Below are positions 17,285 through 26,496 of a DNA stretch of 64,000 nt, in pieces. The notes under the pieces were generated by a model. That model was not told the DNA's origin and did no database searches. It saw nothing but the letters and a program-made list of their open reading frames with translations. Made by a program: the position numbers and the translations under genes. Source of the stretch: Herbaspirillum sp. (lineage in GTDB: Bacteria; Pseudomonadota; Gammaproteobacteria; Burkholderiales; Burkholderiaceae_D); contig NZ_JAGIBI010000001.1 of the NCBI RefSeq assembly GCF_017744395.1, positions 992,001 to 1,056,000 on the forward strand, in the 5' to 3' direction. The first letter of the stretch is position 1; the number at the start of each line of letters is the position of its first letter.

Positions 17285-17635
17285 TTACTTCTGGGCTGCG
17301 ACGATGATGATTTCCACCAGCAGTTCGGGACGGGCCAGCTTGGCTTCGACCGTGGCGCGCGGCGGCGCGTTGCCTTGCGCGACCCACTCGTCCCAGACCG
17401 CGTTCATGCCGGCGAAGTCCTTCACGTCGGAGAGGAATATCTGGCACGACAGGATCTTGCTCTTGTCGCTGCCGGCCTCGGCCAGCAGGCGGTCGATATG
17501 GCCCAGCACCTCGCGGGTCTGGCCTTCGATGTTCTGGGTGGTGTCTTCGGCGATCTGGCCGGCCAGGTAGACGGTGCCGTTATGGATGGCAACTTCGGAA
17601 AGGCGCTTTCCGACATGCAGGCGTTGTACTGACAT
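17285..17635 (-). CDS. RidA-family enamine/imine deaminase
   Basis: A 116-residue member of the RidA/YjgF/UK114 family, which hydrolyses reactive 2-aminoacrylate-type enamines. The family pattern is seen in VYLAGQIAEDTTQNIEGQTREVL, ILSCQIFLSDVKDF and the substrate-anchoring Arg in PPRATVEAKLA. The more distant sequence puts it in a subgroup rather than in canonical RidA. It is directly upstream of relA with a six-base gap, a pairing whose biological reason is not obvious. Confidence 0.88.
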   Translation of the reverse strand: MSVQRLHVGKRLSEVAIHNGTVYLAGQIAEDTTQNIEGQTREVLGHIDRLLAEAGSDKSKILSCQIFLSDVKDFAGMNAVWDEWVAQGNAPPRATVEAKLARPELLVEIIIVAAQK

Positions 17636-17689
17636 TTGACTTCCTTTATTCGTGATTGTCGTTACTAATAAATAGGTGCCGCGCCGGGG

Positions 17690-18556
17690 TTATCCCAGCA
17701 GAAATTGCTTGGCGACTTCGATCTGGTCCGCATGCATGAAGGTCGGCGCATGGCCGACTCCAGGCAGCTCCACCAGCCGGGCCTTCGGCCCGCGCTGCGT
17801 CATGGCCTGTGCCACCTCCGGCAACAGCAGGTCGGAATGCTCCCCGCGCACCAGCAGGGTCGGGCAACGGATGGCATCGTACGCGGCCCACAGCATCTGC
17901 TCGGCCACGGTGGCGGCCTCGGGCGTGGTCAGCTTGAACGGCACCGCCAGCGACAAGTCGTAATGGCGCACCCATTTGCCGTCTTCGTTCCGGCGCAGCA
18001 CGTCGCTGGCCAGCTTGTGCCATTCTTCCTCGCTGTGCGGACCGAAACTGGCCGAGATGGTGCGAATGTATTGCGCCGCCTCGTCGAAACTGTCGAAGCG
18101 CACATCCTGGCCGATGTAGTCGCCGATGCGCGCCAGCGCGGCGCCATTGATGGAGGGGCCGATATCGTTGAGCACCAGGCGGCGGATCGGATTGTCAGGC
18201 AAGGACGCCAGGCCCATGCCGATCAGGCCGCCCATCGAGGTACCGAACCAGTCGACGATCTCGGCATCCAGGCGCGCCAGCAAGGTCACCATGTCGCTGA
18301 CGTATTGCGGCACCGTGTAGTACTGCGGATTGCGCAGGCGCCCGGAGCGGCCGCGCCCGACCACGTCCGGGCAAACGACCCGGTAGGTGTCGCACAGTTC
18401 GCGCGCCATGCGGTCGAAGTCATCCGAGACGCGCGTGACGCCGTGCACGCAAACCAGCACATTGGGATTGCGGGCGTCGCCCCACTCCTTGTAGGCCATC
18501 GTATGCAGCCCGCCTGGGGAAATGCACTGCACCGTCTTCACTACTGCTTCTGTCAT
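17690..18556 (-). CDS. Alpha/beta hydrolase
   Basis: A 288-residue alpha/beta-hydrolase fold enzyme. The oxyanion region VCVHGVTRVSDDFDRMA, the nucleophile elbow GTSMGG, the late acid in LLVRGEHSDLLLP and the catalytic His in GVGHAPTFM form the expected Ser-Asp-His set. The start MTEAVVKTVQ is chosen because a longer frame would extend towards the tRNA-Leu gene. It lies 54 bases upstream of ridA on the same strand. The substrate is unknown; esterase or C-C hydrolase activity is possible. Confidence 0.85.
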   Translation of the reverse strand: MTEAVVKTVQCISPGGLHTMAYKEWGDARNPNVLVCVHGVTRVSDDFDRMARELCDTYRVVCPDVVGRGRSGRLRNPQYYTVPQYVSDMVTLLARLDAEIVDWFGTSMGGLIGMGLASLPDNPIRRLVLNDIGPSINGAALARIGDYIGQDVRFDSFDEAAQYIRTISASFGPHSEEEWHKLASDVLRRNEDGKWVRHYDLSLAVPFKLTTPEAATVAEQMLWAAYDAIRCPTLLVRGEHSDLLLPEVAQAMTQRGPKARLVELPGVGHAPTFMHADQIEVAKQFLLG

Positions 18557-18744
18557 CGTCGCGGCTCTCTGGATTCGTGATGAATTAAGGCCACATTTTA
18601 CTCTCTCGCCGCGGTTTGTCGGAGGCGGCGCTTGGCGATGAAACCAAAGACGGTCGGCGCCCCGCTCGCCCGGCGGCGGCGTCAGACAAAGGAGAAAAGG
18701 AAGGCTTGGAATCCCGTTGGACGGGTTGCGGAGCAATGCCGCAT

Positions 18745-18837
18745 TGGTGCCTGAGACCGGAATCGAACCGGTACGCCCCCTCGCGGGTAAGCGGCGGATT
18801 TTAAGTCCGCTGTGTCTACCAATTTCACCACTCAGGC
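18745..18837 (-). tRNA. tRNA-Leu (anticodon TAA)
   Basis: A 93-base cloverleaf with encoded CCA and a long class II variable arm. Acceptor GCCTGAG pairs with CTCAGGC. The anticodon stem GCGGA/TCCGC holds loop CTTAAAA with TAA. Confidence 0.94.
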
Positions 18838-19006
18838 GTGTGGAAACGGCGCTGGCCGCCGAAAAAGGATCGCATTATAGCAGCGACTTAATGCGCTGCT
18901 GCGGATTGTTTTGCCGATGCAGGAACTGCTACCGGCAAATGCCGCCAACATTGCCGAACCGGAGAGCATTCAACCAACGAAAAACCCGTGTTCGACGATG
19001 TGGCAA

Positions 19007-19228
19007 TCAGCGTTTGAGCAACTCCAGGGCATCTTCGGCCACGCTGCGCAAATTGGTGATGGTGGCGTTGAGATCGGCGAGTTCGGCTGCGGTAGGAGGC
19101 TGGTCCATGCCGTTTTCGACAAGGGAGGCCTTGATGATGGTCGCCGCCATTTGCCAGGCGGCCTTGTTGTGCGCATCAACCAACTCCTTCTGGATGCGCT
19201 CCAATTCCACTTTCTGATTTTTATCCAT
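19007..19228 (-). CDS. Small helical protein of unknown function
   Basis: A 73-residue protein, MDKNQKVELERIQKELVDAH... ending DALELLKR, predicted almost entirely helical with heptad-like Leu/Ile spacing. There is no membrane segment or Cys. The ATG at 19228 is chosen over a longer frame because the upstream extension is Arg-rich and non-homologous in character; only a weak AAAGA site precedes it. It stands alone between tRNA-Leu and the monooxygenase gene. I do not recognise the family. Confidence 0.55.
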   Translation of the reverse strand: MDKNQKVELERIQKELVDAHNKAAWQMAATIIKASLVENGMDQPPTAAELADLNATITNLRSVAEDALELLKR

Positions 19229-19430
19229 TGCTATCTTTAACAAGGCTGTTGTTCGAATCCGGCCGGGCCTCAAGCGGATTCACGATAGTTCTGATGGAAA
19301 ACGATACCATTAAATCATTAAATTTTACTTACAGCGTAGTAATTTCACCAACAATTTTACTGATGCAAATCAATATTCGGCAAGACGTTCAGATTTTCCC
19401 GCTAAATGGTAATTTTCTCCCGCTTCCGAT

Positions 19431-19459
19431 AAAAGACTGATGCGGCACTGAGCGCATCA
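19431..19459 (-). terminator. Probable terminator of the monooxygenase gene
   Basis: Stem TGATGCG / CGCATCA with an 8-base loop. The gene's stop codon lies in the 5' arm. On the minus strand it is followed by GTCTTTTATC, so the T-tract is moderate. Confidence 0.6.
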
Positions 19460-20512
19460 ACGGCCTGCCATGCGAAACCCGGCCACCAGTTCCCGCGTCA
19501 GCTCCGCCGCAGGAATTTCCTTGCATCCGTCCGGATTCTGTCCCGCCCACATCGAAGTGAAGTCGTCGCGTCCGGCGGCCTCGGCCTTGGCGCGCAATGG
19601 AGCGATCCCCGACGTCGCCAGCGGGAATGCCGGCGCCAGCGGACTGATCGGCCCCAGCTCACGCATCGCGCGGTTGACGATGCCGCGCGCAGGACGTCCG
19701 GTAAACAGATTGGTCAACGCCGTATGGCGCGCGCGTTCGCTCTTCAGCGCGGCGCGATGCAGCGGGCTGGTGGTCGCCTCCGGGCACAGCATATAGGCAG
19801 TGCCGACCTGCACGCCGGCGGCGCCAAGCGCCATGGCCGCCGCCACGCCATTGGCGTCGGCAATGCCGCCGGCGGCAATCACAGGCAGCTTCACGGCGCG
19901 GGCGATCTGCGGCACCAGGGAAAACGTCCCGACCTGGGTCGTGAGGTCGTCGGAAAGGAAAATCCCGCGATGGCCGCCGGCTTCCACGCCCTGGGCAATG
20001 ATGGCGTCGACGCCGCGTTCGGCCAGCCACTTCGCTTCCTCCACCGTGGTGGCGGAAGCGATGATGCGTGTGCCCCAGCCGCGCATGCGTTGCATCATCT
20101 CCGGCGCCGGCAGCCCGAAATGGAAACTGACCACCTTGGGCTTGAACTCTTCCAGCAAATCGGCCACCGCGGGACTGAACGGCTGGCGTCCAGGGCCGGC
20201 GGGAATGGACGCCGCATCGATGCCGAATTCCGCGTAATACGGAGACAATGCCAGGCGCCAGGCATCTTCACGGGCGGCATCCGGCTCAGGATTGGTGTGG
20301 GCGAAAAAATTGACGTTATAAGGCTTGTCCGTCGCCGCACGCAGCTTGCCGAGTTCCTCCTTCAGCGCCGCCGGTGCCAGCAAGGCAGCGGGCAAGGAAC
20401 CGAGCGCACCGGCGTTGGACACGGCCGCCGCCAGCCCATGCAATTGAACGCCGGCCATCGGCGCCTGGATCAGGGGATGGTCGATGCCGAAGAGTGTTTG
20501 CAGTGAAGTCAT
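19457..20512 (-). CDS. Nitronate monooxygenase / 2-nitropropane dioxygenase-like flavoenzyme
   Basis: A 351-residue FMN-dependent TIM-barrel enzyme of the NPD/FabK-related family, which oxidises nitronates to carbonyls and nitrite. Characteristic elements are HPLIQAPMAG near the N-terminus, VDAIIAQGVEAGGHRG (the active-site His), PVIAAGGIADANGVAAAMALGAAGVQVGT (phosphate binding), and the C-terminal AGQNPDGCKEIPAAEL. It starts at MTSLQTLFG. There is no neighbouring pathway gene, so the physiological role is open. FabK-type enoyl reductase is less likely given the separate fab cluster. Confidence 0.87.
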   Translation of the reverse strand: MTSLQTLFGIDHPLIQAPMAGVQLHGLAAAVSNAGALGSLPAALLAPAALKEELGKLRAATDKPYNVNFFAHTNPEPDAAREDAWRLALSPYYAEFGIDAASIPAGPGRQPFSPAVADLLEEFKPKVVSFHFGLPAPEMMQRMRGWGTRIIASATTVEEAKWLAERGVDAIIAQGVEAGGHRGIFLSDDLTTQVGTFSLVPQIARAVKLPVIAAGGIADANGVAAAMALGAAGVQVGTAYMLCPEATTSPLHRAALKSERARHTALTNLFTGRPARGIVNRAMRELGPISPLAPAFPLATSGIAPLRAKAEAAGRDDFTSMWAGQNPDGCKEIPAAELTRELVAGFRMAGR

Positions 20513-20797
20513 GTGGTTCGCCTGAAGATGGTTTCGGCAAACCCCGGACATACACACTTGCCCGGCGTGCCGAAAAACGTGATGGCGAACAGGATAGCAG
20601 GCCTCGCGCGGGAACGCTGGCCCAAGCGCAACCGCCAGCGACCACAAGCCGTTAGAAGCGCGCATATGCAGGGCCGTTCGCCATCGTTCCCGCCGGTTAC
20701 GGCGCCGTTACCGATATTTACGAACTCTTCGAACCCACCACGTATCGAATCACTTACAATTCACGCCACCAGAATGTTGTCGTCGGAGATTTGCCGC

Positions 20798-21361
20798 ATG
20801 CCACGCCCGCGCTTTACCTATCCCCAGCTCCTTGTCGCCGTACTTTCGCTGGGCCTGTCGGCCTGCTCCACCAACCAGGCGGCGTTCTACCACCAGGAAG
20901 AATTCAGCGACACCAGCGCCTTTTCGCGCAGCTTCCCCGGCACCGAGAAAGCGGTCTGTGAAGCCGCGCGGCGGGCACTGCTGGGCCAGGGCTATGTGAT
21001 CAACAAGACTACCGAGAACACCCTGGACGGCAACAAGAGCTTCCAGCCGGCCAACGACAAGCATATGGAAATCTCCTTCCATGTCGTCTGCGCATCCAAC
21101 GGCAACGGCAAAAGCTCGACCATGTTCGTCAGCGCCACCCAGGACGGCTTCGCCCTGAAGAAAAGCAACACTTCGGCCAGCCTTGGCGTGGGCGTGCTGG
21201 GTTCGGTCTCGATGCCGTTCGGCTCCAGCGACGACTCTCTGGTGCGGGTCTCCAGCGAAACCATCCGCTCGCCGGATTTCTATGACCGGTTCTTCGGCGC
21301 GGCCGAGCGTTATCTCCTGGTCGATACCGAGGAAGACGGCACCGCGGCCTCGAAAAAATAA
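20798..21361 (+). CDS. DUF2242-type lipoprotein
   Basis: A 187-residue predicted lipoprotein with signal sequence ending LGLSAC (lipidated Cys23). The mature part, with YHQEEFSDTSAFSRSFPGT, VCEAARRALLGQGY and the STMFVSATQDGFALKKS middle, matches the DUF2242 family of beta- and gammaproteobacteria as I remember it. The ATG at 20798 follows a GGAG site ten bases upstream; an ATG eight codons earlier is possible. It is monocistronic and ends before a strong hairpin. The molecular function is unknown. Confidence 0.75.
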   Translation: MPRPRFTYPQLLVAVLSLGLSACSTNQAAFYHQEEFSDTSAFSRSFPGTEKAVCEAARRALLGQGYVINKTTENTLDGNKSFQPANDKHMEISFHVVCASNGNGKSSTMFVSATQDGFALKKSNTSASLGVGVLGSVSMPFGSSDDSLVRVSSETIRSPDFYDRFFGAAERYLLVDTEEDGTAASKK

Positions 21362-21407
21362 TGCATCAGGCGCCCGCGATCAGAAGCTCCCTCGGCAGGA
21401 AAAATAA

Positions 21408-21431
21408 AAATGGCGGCCCAGGCCGCCATTT
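21408..21431. terminator. Intrinsic terminator after the DUF2242 gene
   Basis: Stem AAATGGCGGCC / GGCCGCCATTT with a 2-base loop. It has modest T-runs on both strands, between convergent genes. Confidence 0.7.
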
Positions 21432-21475
21432 GTTCATGCGCCGGGACATTCCTGCCCCGGTCGCCCTGCAACTTC

Positions 21476-21778
21476 TTAACGCTCCCAATACGGCCGCGGA
21501 TGGTGCCAATGGCGGTGCCGGCGATAATAATCGCGCTCCACATACACCGGTGCCGGATTGACGTAGTAGACCGGCGCCGGCCGCACATAAACCGGGGGCG
21601 GCGCGACATAGACCGGCGCAGGCTGGACATAAACCGGCGGCGGAGGCATGTAGTAAGGGCCCGGAACGCCGATGTTCACGCCGACCGAGACATGCCCTGC
21701 CATGGCCGGCGCGGCGGACAGGCCGGCCAATGCTGCGATGGCAAACATGCCGGCAATCATGGGGATCGACTTTTTCAC
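21476..21778 (-). CDS. Secreted Pro/Val/Tyr-repeat protein of unknown function
   Basis: A 100-residue exported protein. Residues 1-27 form a signal peptide ending APAMA. Residues 36-80 repeat a PxPVYVxPAP unit at least five times, giving a Pro-, Val- and Tyr-rich rod. The last 20 residues are Arg/His/Tyr/Trp-rich (RRHRHWHHPRPYWER). No catalytic domain is evident. A strong AGGAG site precedes the ATG. It could be a surface or periplasmic protein with metal- or polyanion-binding tail; this is speculation from composition. Confidence 0.72.
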   Translation of the reverse strand: MKKSIPMIAGMFAIAALAGLSAAPAMAGHVSVGVNIGVPGPYYMPPPPVYVQPAPVYVAPPPVYVRPAPVYYVNPAPVYVERDYYRRHRHWHHPRPYWER

Positions 21779-21975
21779 GATAGCTCCTTTATTTGTTCTG
21801 GAATGCGTACCGTGAATATATGCTCCGGCGCGCTGCCCGGCTAGGGGAAAGGCGTAATGTTTGTAAGCAAATGCTTCACAGGCATCAAGAATATTGATGC
21901 CTTATCGATGCCTGCAAAGCTGATCCGGCATGAAGCGACTTTCCGTCTCATGCCTTCTCCCGTAACCCAAGCGGA

Positions 21976-22512
21976 TCAAGCCGCATTCAATGCCGGCCTG
22001 GCGCCTTGCCCCGCCCTGGCTTCGGCCAGCTTGGCGACGGTCGTCGCGCAGGCATGGGCGGCCTCTCGGCCCTTGACCAGGAAATGCTCATGGAAAAAGG
22101 CCTGGTGCTCGCCGTGCGAATGGAAATGATGCGGCGTCAATACGGCCGAAAAGACCGGCACTTCAGTCTCGAGCTGGACCTGCATCAGCGCCGAGACCAC
22201 CGCTTGCGCGACGAAGTCATGGCGATAGATGCCGCCGTCGACCACCAGCGCGCTGGCGACCACGCCGGCATATTTGCCGCTCTTGGCAAGCACCTTCGCA
22301 TGCAAGGGGATTTCGAACGCCCCCGGCAGCTCGAAGAAATCGATGCTGTCGGCGGGCCAGCCCAGCTTGGCCATTTCATCGGTGAAGGCAATGCGGCACT
22401 GGTCGACGATCTCCTTGTGCCAGCAGGCCTGGACAAAGGCGATGCGCCTGCCGTGGCCGGCCGCGGAAAGATGCTGGTGGGGAAATGCGGATTGGGAAGT
22501 GATTTGAGACAC
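21976..22512 (-). CDS. ribH: 6,7-dimethyl-8-ribityllumazine synthase, type II
   Basis: Penultimate enzyme of riboflavin synthesis, condensing the pyrimidine dione with dihydroxybutanone phosphate; 178 residues. The GAFEIPLHAKVL region binds the substrate. VDGGIYRHDFVAQAVVSALM and LTPHHFHSHGEHQAFFHEHF are the signatures of the RibH2 (Brucella-type, decameric) group rather than the ordinary icosahedral RibH. Translation starts at GTG with AGGAG nine bases upstream. It is alone, not with ribBA or ribE, and sits under an FMN riboswitch 86 bases upstream. Confidence 0.9.
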   Translation of the reverse strand: MSQITSQSAFPHQHLSAAGHGRRIAFVQACWHKEIVDQCRIAFTDEMAKLGWPADSIDFFELPGAFEIPLHAKVLAKSGKYAGVVASALVVDGGIYRHDFVAQAVVSALMQVQLETEVPVFSAVLTPHHFHSHGEHQAFFHEHFLVKGREAAHACATTVAKLAEARAGQGARPALNAA

Positions 22513-22564
22513 GGTTCAGGACTCCTGTTCGATGAATAAACAGGGCGTGGGAATGCGCGGCTGC

Positions 22565-22585
22565 GCGCGCATTGCACATGCGCGC
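22565..22585 (-). promoter_or_regulatory. GC-rich hairpin in the ribH leader
   Basis: GCGCGCAT / ATGCGCGC with a 5-base loop, between the riboswitch aptamer and the ribH start. No T-tract follows, so if it is part of the expression platform, control is more likely at translation than at termination. Confidence 0.45.
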
Positions 22586-22598
22586 TGCCAGCATCCCG

Positions 22599-22763
<165 letters not shown>

Positions 22764-22888
22764 ACTTGTTGCCGCGCATCGGACGCGAGATCCATCAGCA
22801 CGGCAGACAGGACTTTAGCACGGCCTAAAAAATGCTGCAGGGCGCAATGGATAGGGCGACGCGGCTCCTATCCGTACCGCCAATCCGC

Positions 22889-24541
22889 TCAGGCGCCCTG
22901 CCCGAGCGCGCCCAGCATGCCGCGGGCGATCTCGCGTTCGCCCATGATCACATGATGGGCGCCATGCTTTTCCAGATGCTCGATTTCGGCATCGGAATGG
23001 GCCCGCGCCACGATCTGCAGGTTGGGATTGGCCGCGCGCGCATGCTCGATCAACTGCCCCGCCTCGAAGACTTCGGGAATCGCCACCAGCAGCCAGCGCG
23101 CACGCCCGATGGCGGCGGCCGTCAGCAGGTCGGTCTGCGCCCCGTTGCCGTACAGTACCGGGATGCCCTCGGCGCGCAAGGCCTCGACGCTTTCGATCTG
23201 CGCCTCCAGCACCACGAAAGGCGTCCCCTGGCGACGCAATTGCTCGCCGATGCCGCGCCCCACCCGGCCATAGCCGACCAGCACCACGTGCCCTTCCAGG
23301 TCGACCTCCTGCTGCGCCACTTCGACCGGGGCTTCGCTGCCCTCGCGGGCTTCGATCCACGGCTTGCAGCGGTCCAGCAGGGAGAACAGCAAGGGATTGA
23401 TCAGGATGGAAAGGATCGCGCCGCCCAGGATCAGGTCGCGCGCCACCGGCGACAACAGGTCCAGCGAAATGCCGAGCGTAGCCAGGATGAAGGAGAATTC
23501 GCCGATCTGCGCCAGGCTGGCCGAAATGGTCAGCGCGGTCGACATCGGATAGCCGAACATGCGCACGATCAGCCAGGCCGCCAGCGACTTGCCGACCACG
23601 ATGATCAGTACCGTGGCCAGCACCAGCAGCGGCTCGCGCACCAATATCGAGGGGTCGAACAACATGCCCACCGATACGAAGAACAGCACCGCGAAGGCAT
23701 CGCGCAGCGGCAAGGATTCCTCCGCGGCGCGATGGCTCAGTTCCGACTCGGACAAGATCATGCCGGCGAAGAAGGCGCCCAGCGCGAACGACACGCCGAA
23801 CACATACGCCGACCCCAGCGCAAACCCGAGCGCGATCGCCAGCACCGCCAGGCGGAACAGCTCGCGCGAGCCGGTATCGGCGATGCGCTCAAGGATCCAC
23901 GGAATCATGCGGCGCCCGACGATCAACATCACCGCCACGAAGGCCACCACCTTGCCCAGCGTCATGCCCAGCGTCAGCAGCACGGCATTGCCGCTCATCG
24001 CATCGCCCTTGCCGCCGAGCAGGCCGGAGAGCGCCGGGATCAGCACCAGCGCCAGCACCATTGCGATATCTTCCACGATCAGCCAGCCGACGGCGATGCG
24101 CCCGCGATTGGTTTCCACCAGGCGCCGCTCCTGCAGCGCCGTCAGCAGCACCACCGTACTGGCCACCGACAAGGCCAGGCCGAACAGGAAACCTTCTCCC
24201 ATCGGCCATCCCAGCGCCCAGCCCAGCCCCATGCCAAGCAGGGTGGCGATGGCGATCTGCGCCACGGCGCCGGGGATGGCGATACTTTTGACCGAGAGCA
24301 GGTCCTTCAGCGAAAAATGCAGGCCGACGCCGAACATCAGCAGGATGACGCCGATCTCGGCCAGTTCCTGCGCCAGGTTGGAATCTCCGACAAAGCCCGG
24401 GGTGAACGGGCCCATGGCGATGCCGGCGACCAGGTAGCCGATCAGCGGCGGCATCTTGAAACGGTTGGCCAGGGTGCCGAAAATGAACGCCAGCACCAGG
24501 CCACCGACAATGGTGGCGATAAGCGGGGTGTGATGGGGCAT
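22889..24541 (-). CDS. YbaL-like CPA2-family cation:proton antiporter with TrkA-N domain
   Basis: A 550-residue inner-membrane monovalent cation/proton antiporter of the Kef/YbaL type. Residues 1-385 contain about 12 hydrophobic helices, including FKMPPLIGYLVAGIAMGP and LAEIGVILLMFGVGLHFS near the N-terminus. Residues 410-540 form a Rossmann TrkA-N domain with GYGRVGRGIGEQL. The absence of a C-terminal TrkA-C domain fits YbaL. It is transcribed towards ribH and follows htpX with a 165-base gap. The substrate (K+ or Na+) cannot be told from sequence. Confidence 0.88.
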   Translation of the reverse strand: MPHHTPLIATIVGGLVLAFIFGTLANRFKMPPLIGYLVAGIAMGPFTPGFVGDSNLAQELAEIGVILLMFGVGLHFSLKDLLSVKSIAIPGAVAQIAIATLLGMGLGWALGWPMGEGFLFGLALSVASTVVLLTALQERRLVETNRGRIAVGWLIVEDIAMVLALVLIPALSGLLGGKGDAMSGNAVLLTLGMTLGKVVAFVAVMLIVGRRMIPWILERIADTGSRELFRLAVLAIALGFALGSAYVFGVSFALGAFFAGMILSESELSHRAAEESLPLRDAFAVLFFVSVGMLFDPSILVREPLLVLATVLIIVVGKSLAAWLIVRMFGYPMSTALTISASLAQIGEFSFILATLGISLDLLSPVARDLILGGAILSILINPLLFSLLDRCKPWIEAREGSEAPVEVAQQEVDLEGHVVLVGYGRVGRGIGEQLRRQGTPFVVLEAQIESVEALRAEGIPVLYGNGAQTDLLTAAAIGRARWLLVAIPEVFEAGQLIEHARAANPNLQIVARAHSDAEIEHLEKHGAHHVIMGEREIARGMLGALGQGA

Positions 24542-24705
24542 CGGTCAGTAGTCCTTTCGAAGTGGATGATTGGAATTGTTTTGGGAGCGACTGCGGCAAC
24601 GGCAGAGACTGCACCGACGGCGCCGTAAAGACTATCACGTACGCCGCCGGCCGTCCGCTGCGGCGCATGGCGCGGCGCCGTGGCGGACTGGCGGGCGCGC
24701 CCTGG

Positions 24706-25581
24706 TCAGCGGCGCGCCTGCAGCGCGGCGATGCGCGACTCCAGCGGCGGATGGCTGGAGAACAGGCCCAGCCAAGACTCGCGGCCGGAGATCCCGGATG
24801 CCTGCAGGTTCTGCGGCAAGCCGTCCGGCTGCATGCCGCCCAGGCGGCGCAAGGCATTGATCATCGGCGCATTCGATCCCATCAGCGCGGCGGCGCCGGC
24901 ATCGGCGCGGAATTCGCGCTGGCGCGAGAAATACATGACGATGACGCTGGCCAGGATGCCGAACACGATCTCGCACACGACCACCGTCACCATGTAGCCG
25001 ATGCCCGGCCCCGACTGCTCGCTGTTGCGGCGCAAGGCAGCATCGACGAAATACCCGACCACGCGGGCGATGAACATGACGAAGGTGTTGACCACGCCCT
25101 GGATCAGCGTGAGCGTCACCATGTCGCCGTTGGCGATGTGCGCCACTTCGTGCGCCAGCACCGCCTCGACTTCTTCCTTGGTCATCCCCTGCAGCAGGCC
25201 GCTGGAAACCGCCACCAGCGAATTGCTCTTGCTGGCGCCGGTGGCGAAGGCGTTGGGCGGGCCATCGTAGACCGCCACTTCCGGCATCGGAAGCTGGGCG
25301 CGGGTGGCCAGGCCCTGGACGGTGTTGAGCAACCACAGTTCAGTGGAATTCTGCGGCTGTTCGATCACGCGCGCGCCGGTCGACCACTTGGCGATGGTCT
25401 TGGACATCAGCAGCGAGATGAAGGAGCCACCGAAACCGATCAGGGCGCAGAAGGCCAGCAGCATGCCGAAATTCATGCCGTTGGCGGTCAGGTAGCGGTT
25501 GATGCCGAGCAGGCTGGCGGTAAAGCTCAGCACCAGCATCACGGCAAGGTTGGTTACTAAGAACAGGATGATGCGTTTCAT
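24706..25581 (-). CDS. htpX: Membrane zinc metalloprotease HtpX
   Basis: A 291-residue M48-family inner-membrane protease involved in quality control of membrane proteins. Two N-terminal membrane segments (about 5-25 and 35-55) precede the zinc motif [10 protein letters not shown] (His-Glu-x2-His), with two more hydrophobic stretches (about 155-215) and the third ligand in [15 protein letters not shown]. The C-terminus [13 protein letters not shown] is typical. It is monocistronic by position. It is often induced by envelope stress, though no sigma-E-type promoter was identified here. Confidence 0.95.
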   Translation of the reverse strand: MKRIILFLVTNLAVMLVLSFTASLLGINRYLTANGMNFGMLLAFCALIGFGGSFISLLMSKTIAKWSTGARVIEQPQNSTELWLLNTVQGLATRAQLPMPEVAVYDGPPNAFATGASKSNSLVAVSSGLLQGMTKEEVEAVLAHEVAHIANGDMVTLTLIQGVVNTFVMFIARVVGYFVDAALRRNSEQSGPGIGYMVTVVVCEIVFGILASVIVMYFSRQREFRADAGAAALMGSNAPMINALRRLGGMQPDGLPQNLQASGISGRESWLGLFSSHPPLESRIAALQARR

Positions 25582-25708
25582 GGTTTTCCCCGATTGAATG
25601 GTGATCTACCCGCTCCCCCTTCGAGAGGATGGGCGGCAGCAAGCGACGTCATGCGCGGGCGCGGGCAAAGCGATGCCCGCATGCCGTGTCAGCGCACGAA
25701 AAAGGGAG

Positions 25709-26134
25709 TCAGGCTAATGGAGGCGGACGCAACAGGTCGCGTATGGAGGACGGCCAGATCAACGGGGCCGCAAAAAGATGCGGGAAAGGCTGCCAGGCTG
25801 CATCCAGCGTGGCGATGCGGGCCGGAATGGCATGCTCTTCGCATTCCGCCTGGGAGCTCGGGAAGTTGCTGTCGTCATTTTCCGCCGGCTGGTCGGAGGC
25901 GGCTACCGCCGTCGACGACAACTCCGCCTCGATCGCGGCGTTGATCGGAACGGCGTTTTTTTCTCCCGCCGCCTCGCCGGCCCGCGCCATCTCGGCAGGC
26001 CCGGTGGCAACGCCGGAGAAAACCGCCGCTCCCCGGTTCCCCGGCCCTGTGCCCGACGGCAGGTCGCCCACCGTCGCCGCCAGCAATTGCAGCGGGAGCA
26101 GGAAGGCCAACAGCAGTAATAGCAGTCGTCGCAT
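25709..26134 (-). CDS. Small exported protein of unknown function
   Basis: A 141-residue protein with a clear signal peptide MRRLLLLLLAFLLPLQLLAA. The mature part is low-complexity Ala/Pro-rich with scattered acids, and ends ATLDAAWQPFPHLFAAPLIW and a Pro-rich tail. The ATG is chosen by the signal peptide; a long upstream extension of the frame is not convincing. The N-terminus loosely recalls short CzcI-like proteins of metal-resistance loci, but no metal genes adjoin. I do not assign a function. Confidence 0.5.
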   Translation of the reverse strand: MRRLLLLLLAFLLPLQLLAATVGDLPSGTGPGNRGAAVFSGVATGPAEMARAGEAAGEKNAVPINAAIEAELSSTAVAASDQPAENDDSNFPSSQAECEEHAIPARIATLDAAWQPFPHLFAAPLIWPSSIRDLLRPPPLA

Positions 26135-26448
26135 CGTTTCGTTAGTGACAGGGAGATAGAGTGGCGCCGGCAAATCAGCAAATCGGTAAATCCGCGGCAG
26201 CCCGGCATTATACGCAAATGCATGCGGCTGCCGGCCGATGCTGCGGCGCCCCTTGGATAAAAAGTTACTCACAGAAGCTGTGAACAAGTCTGTGGACAAG
26301 CCCTTGCCGGTTATCGGACATCCTTTCGCCACAAGGGTTTCCAATAAATTGCCCGCAATTTGGACAGGCCGGCCGACCGTAGGCCAGGCGGCCTCGCCAG
26401 GCCCTATCCGGCGGGCATGGCATGGAATGCTTGTTGACGACGAGCAAT
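26135..26448. other. Intergenic region with three DnaA-box-like sites
   Basis: No supported gene in this 310-base stretch. Between 26265 and 26299 there are TTACTCACA (plus strand), TTGTTCACA and TTGTCCACA (both minus strand, 12 bases apart), each one base off the TTWTNCACA DnaA consensus. The rest shows nothing recognisable. Confidence 0.35.
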
Positions 26449-26477
26449 AAAAAAGGAGGCCCAAGGCCTCCTTTTTT
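26449..26477. terminator. Intrinsic terminator of cstA-ybdD
   Basis: Stem AAAAAAGGAGGCC / GGCCTCCTTTTTT with a 3-base loop. It has T-runs in both directions and lies 20 bases after the ybdD stop. Confidence 0.9.
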
Positions 26478-26496
26478 GTGCGACGCAATGTGGATA

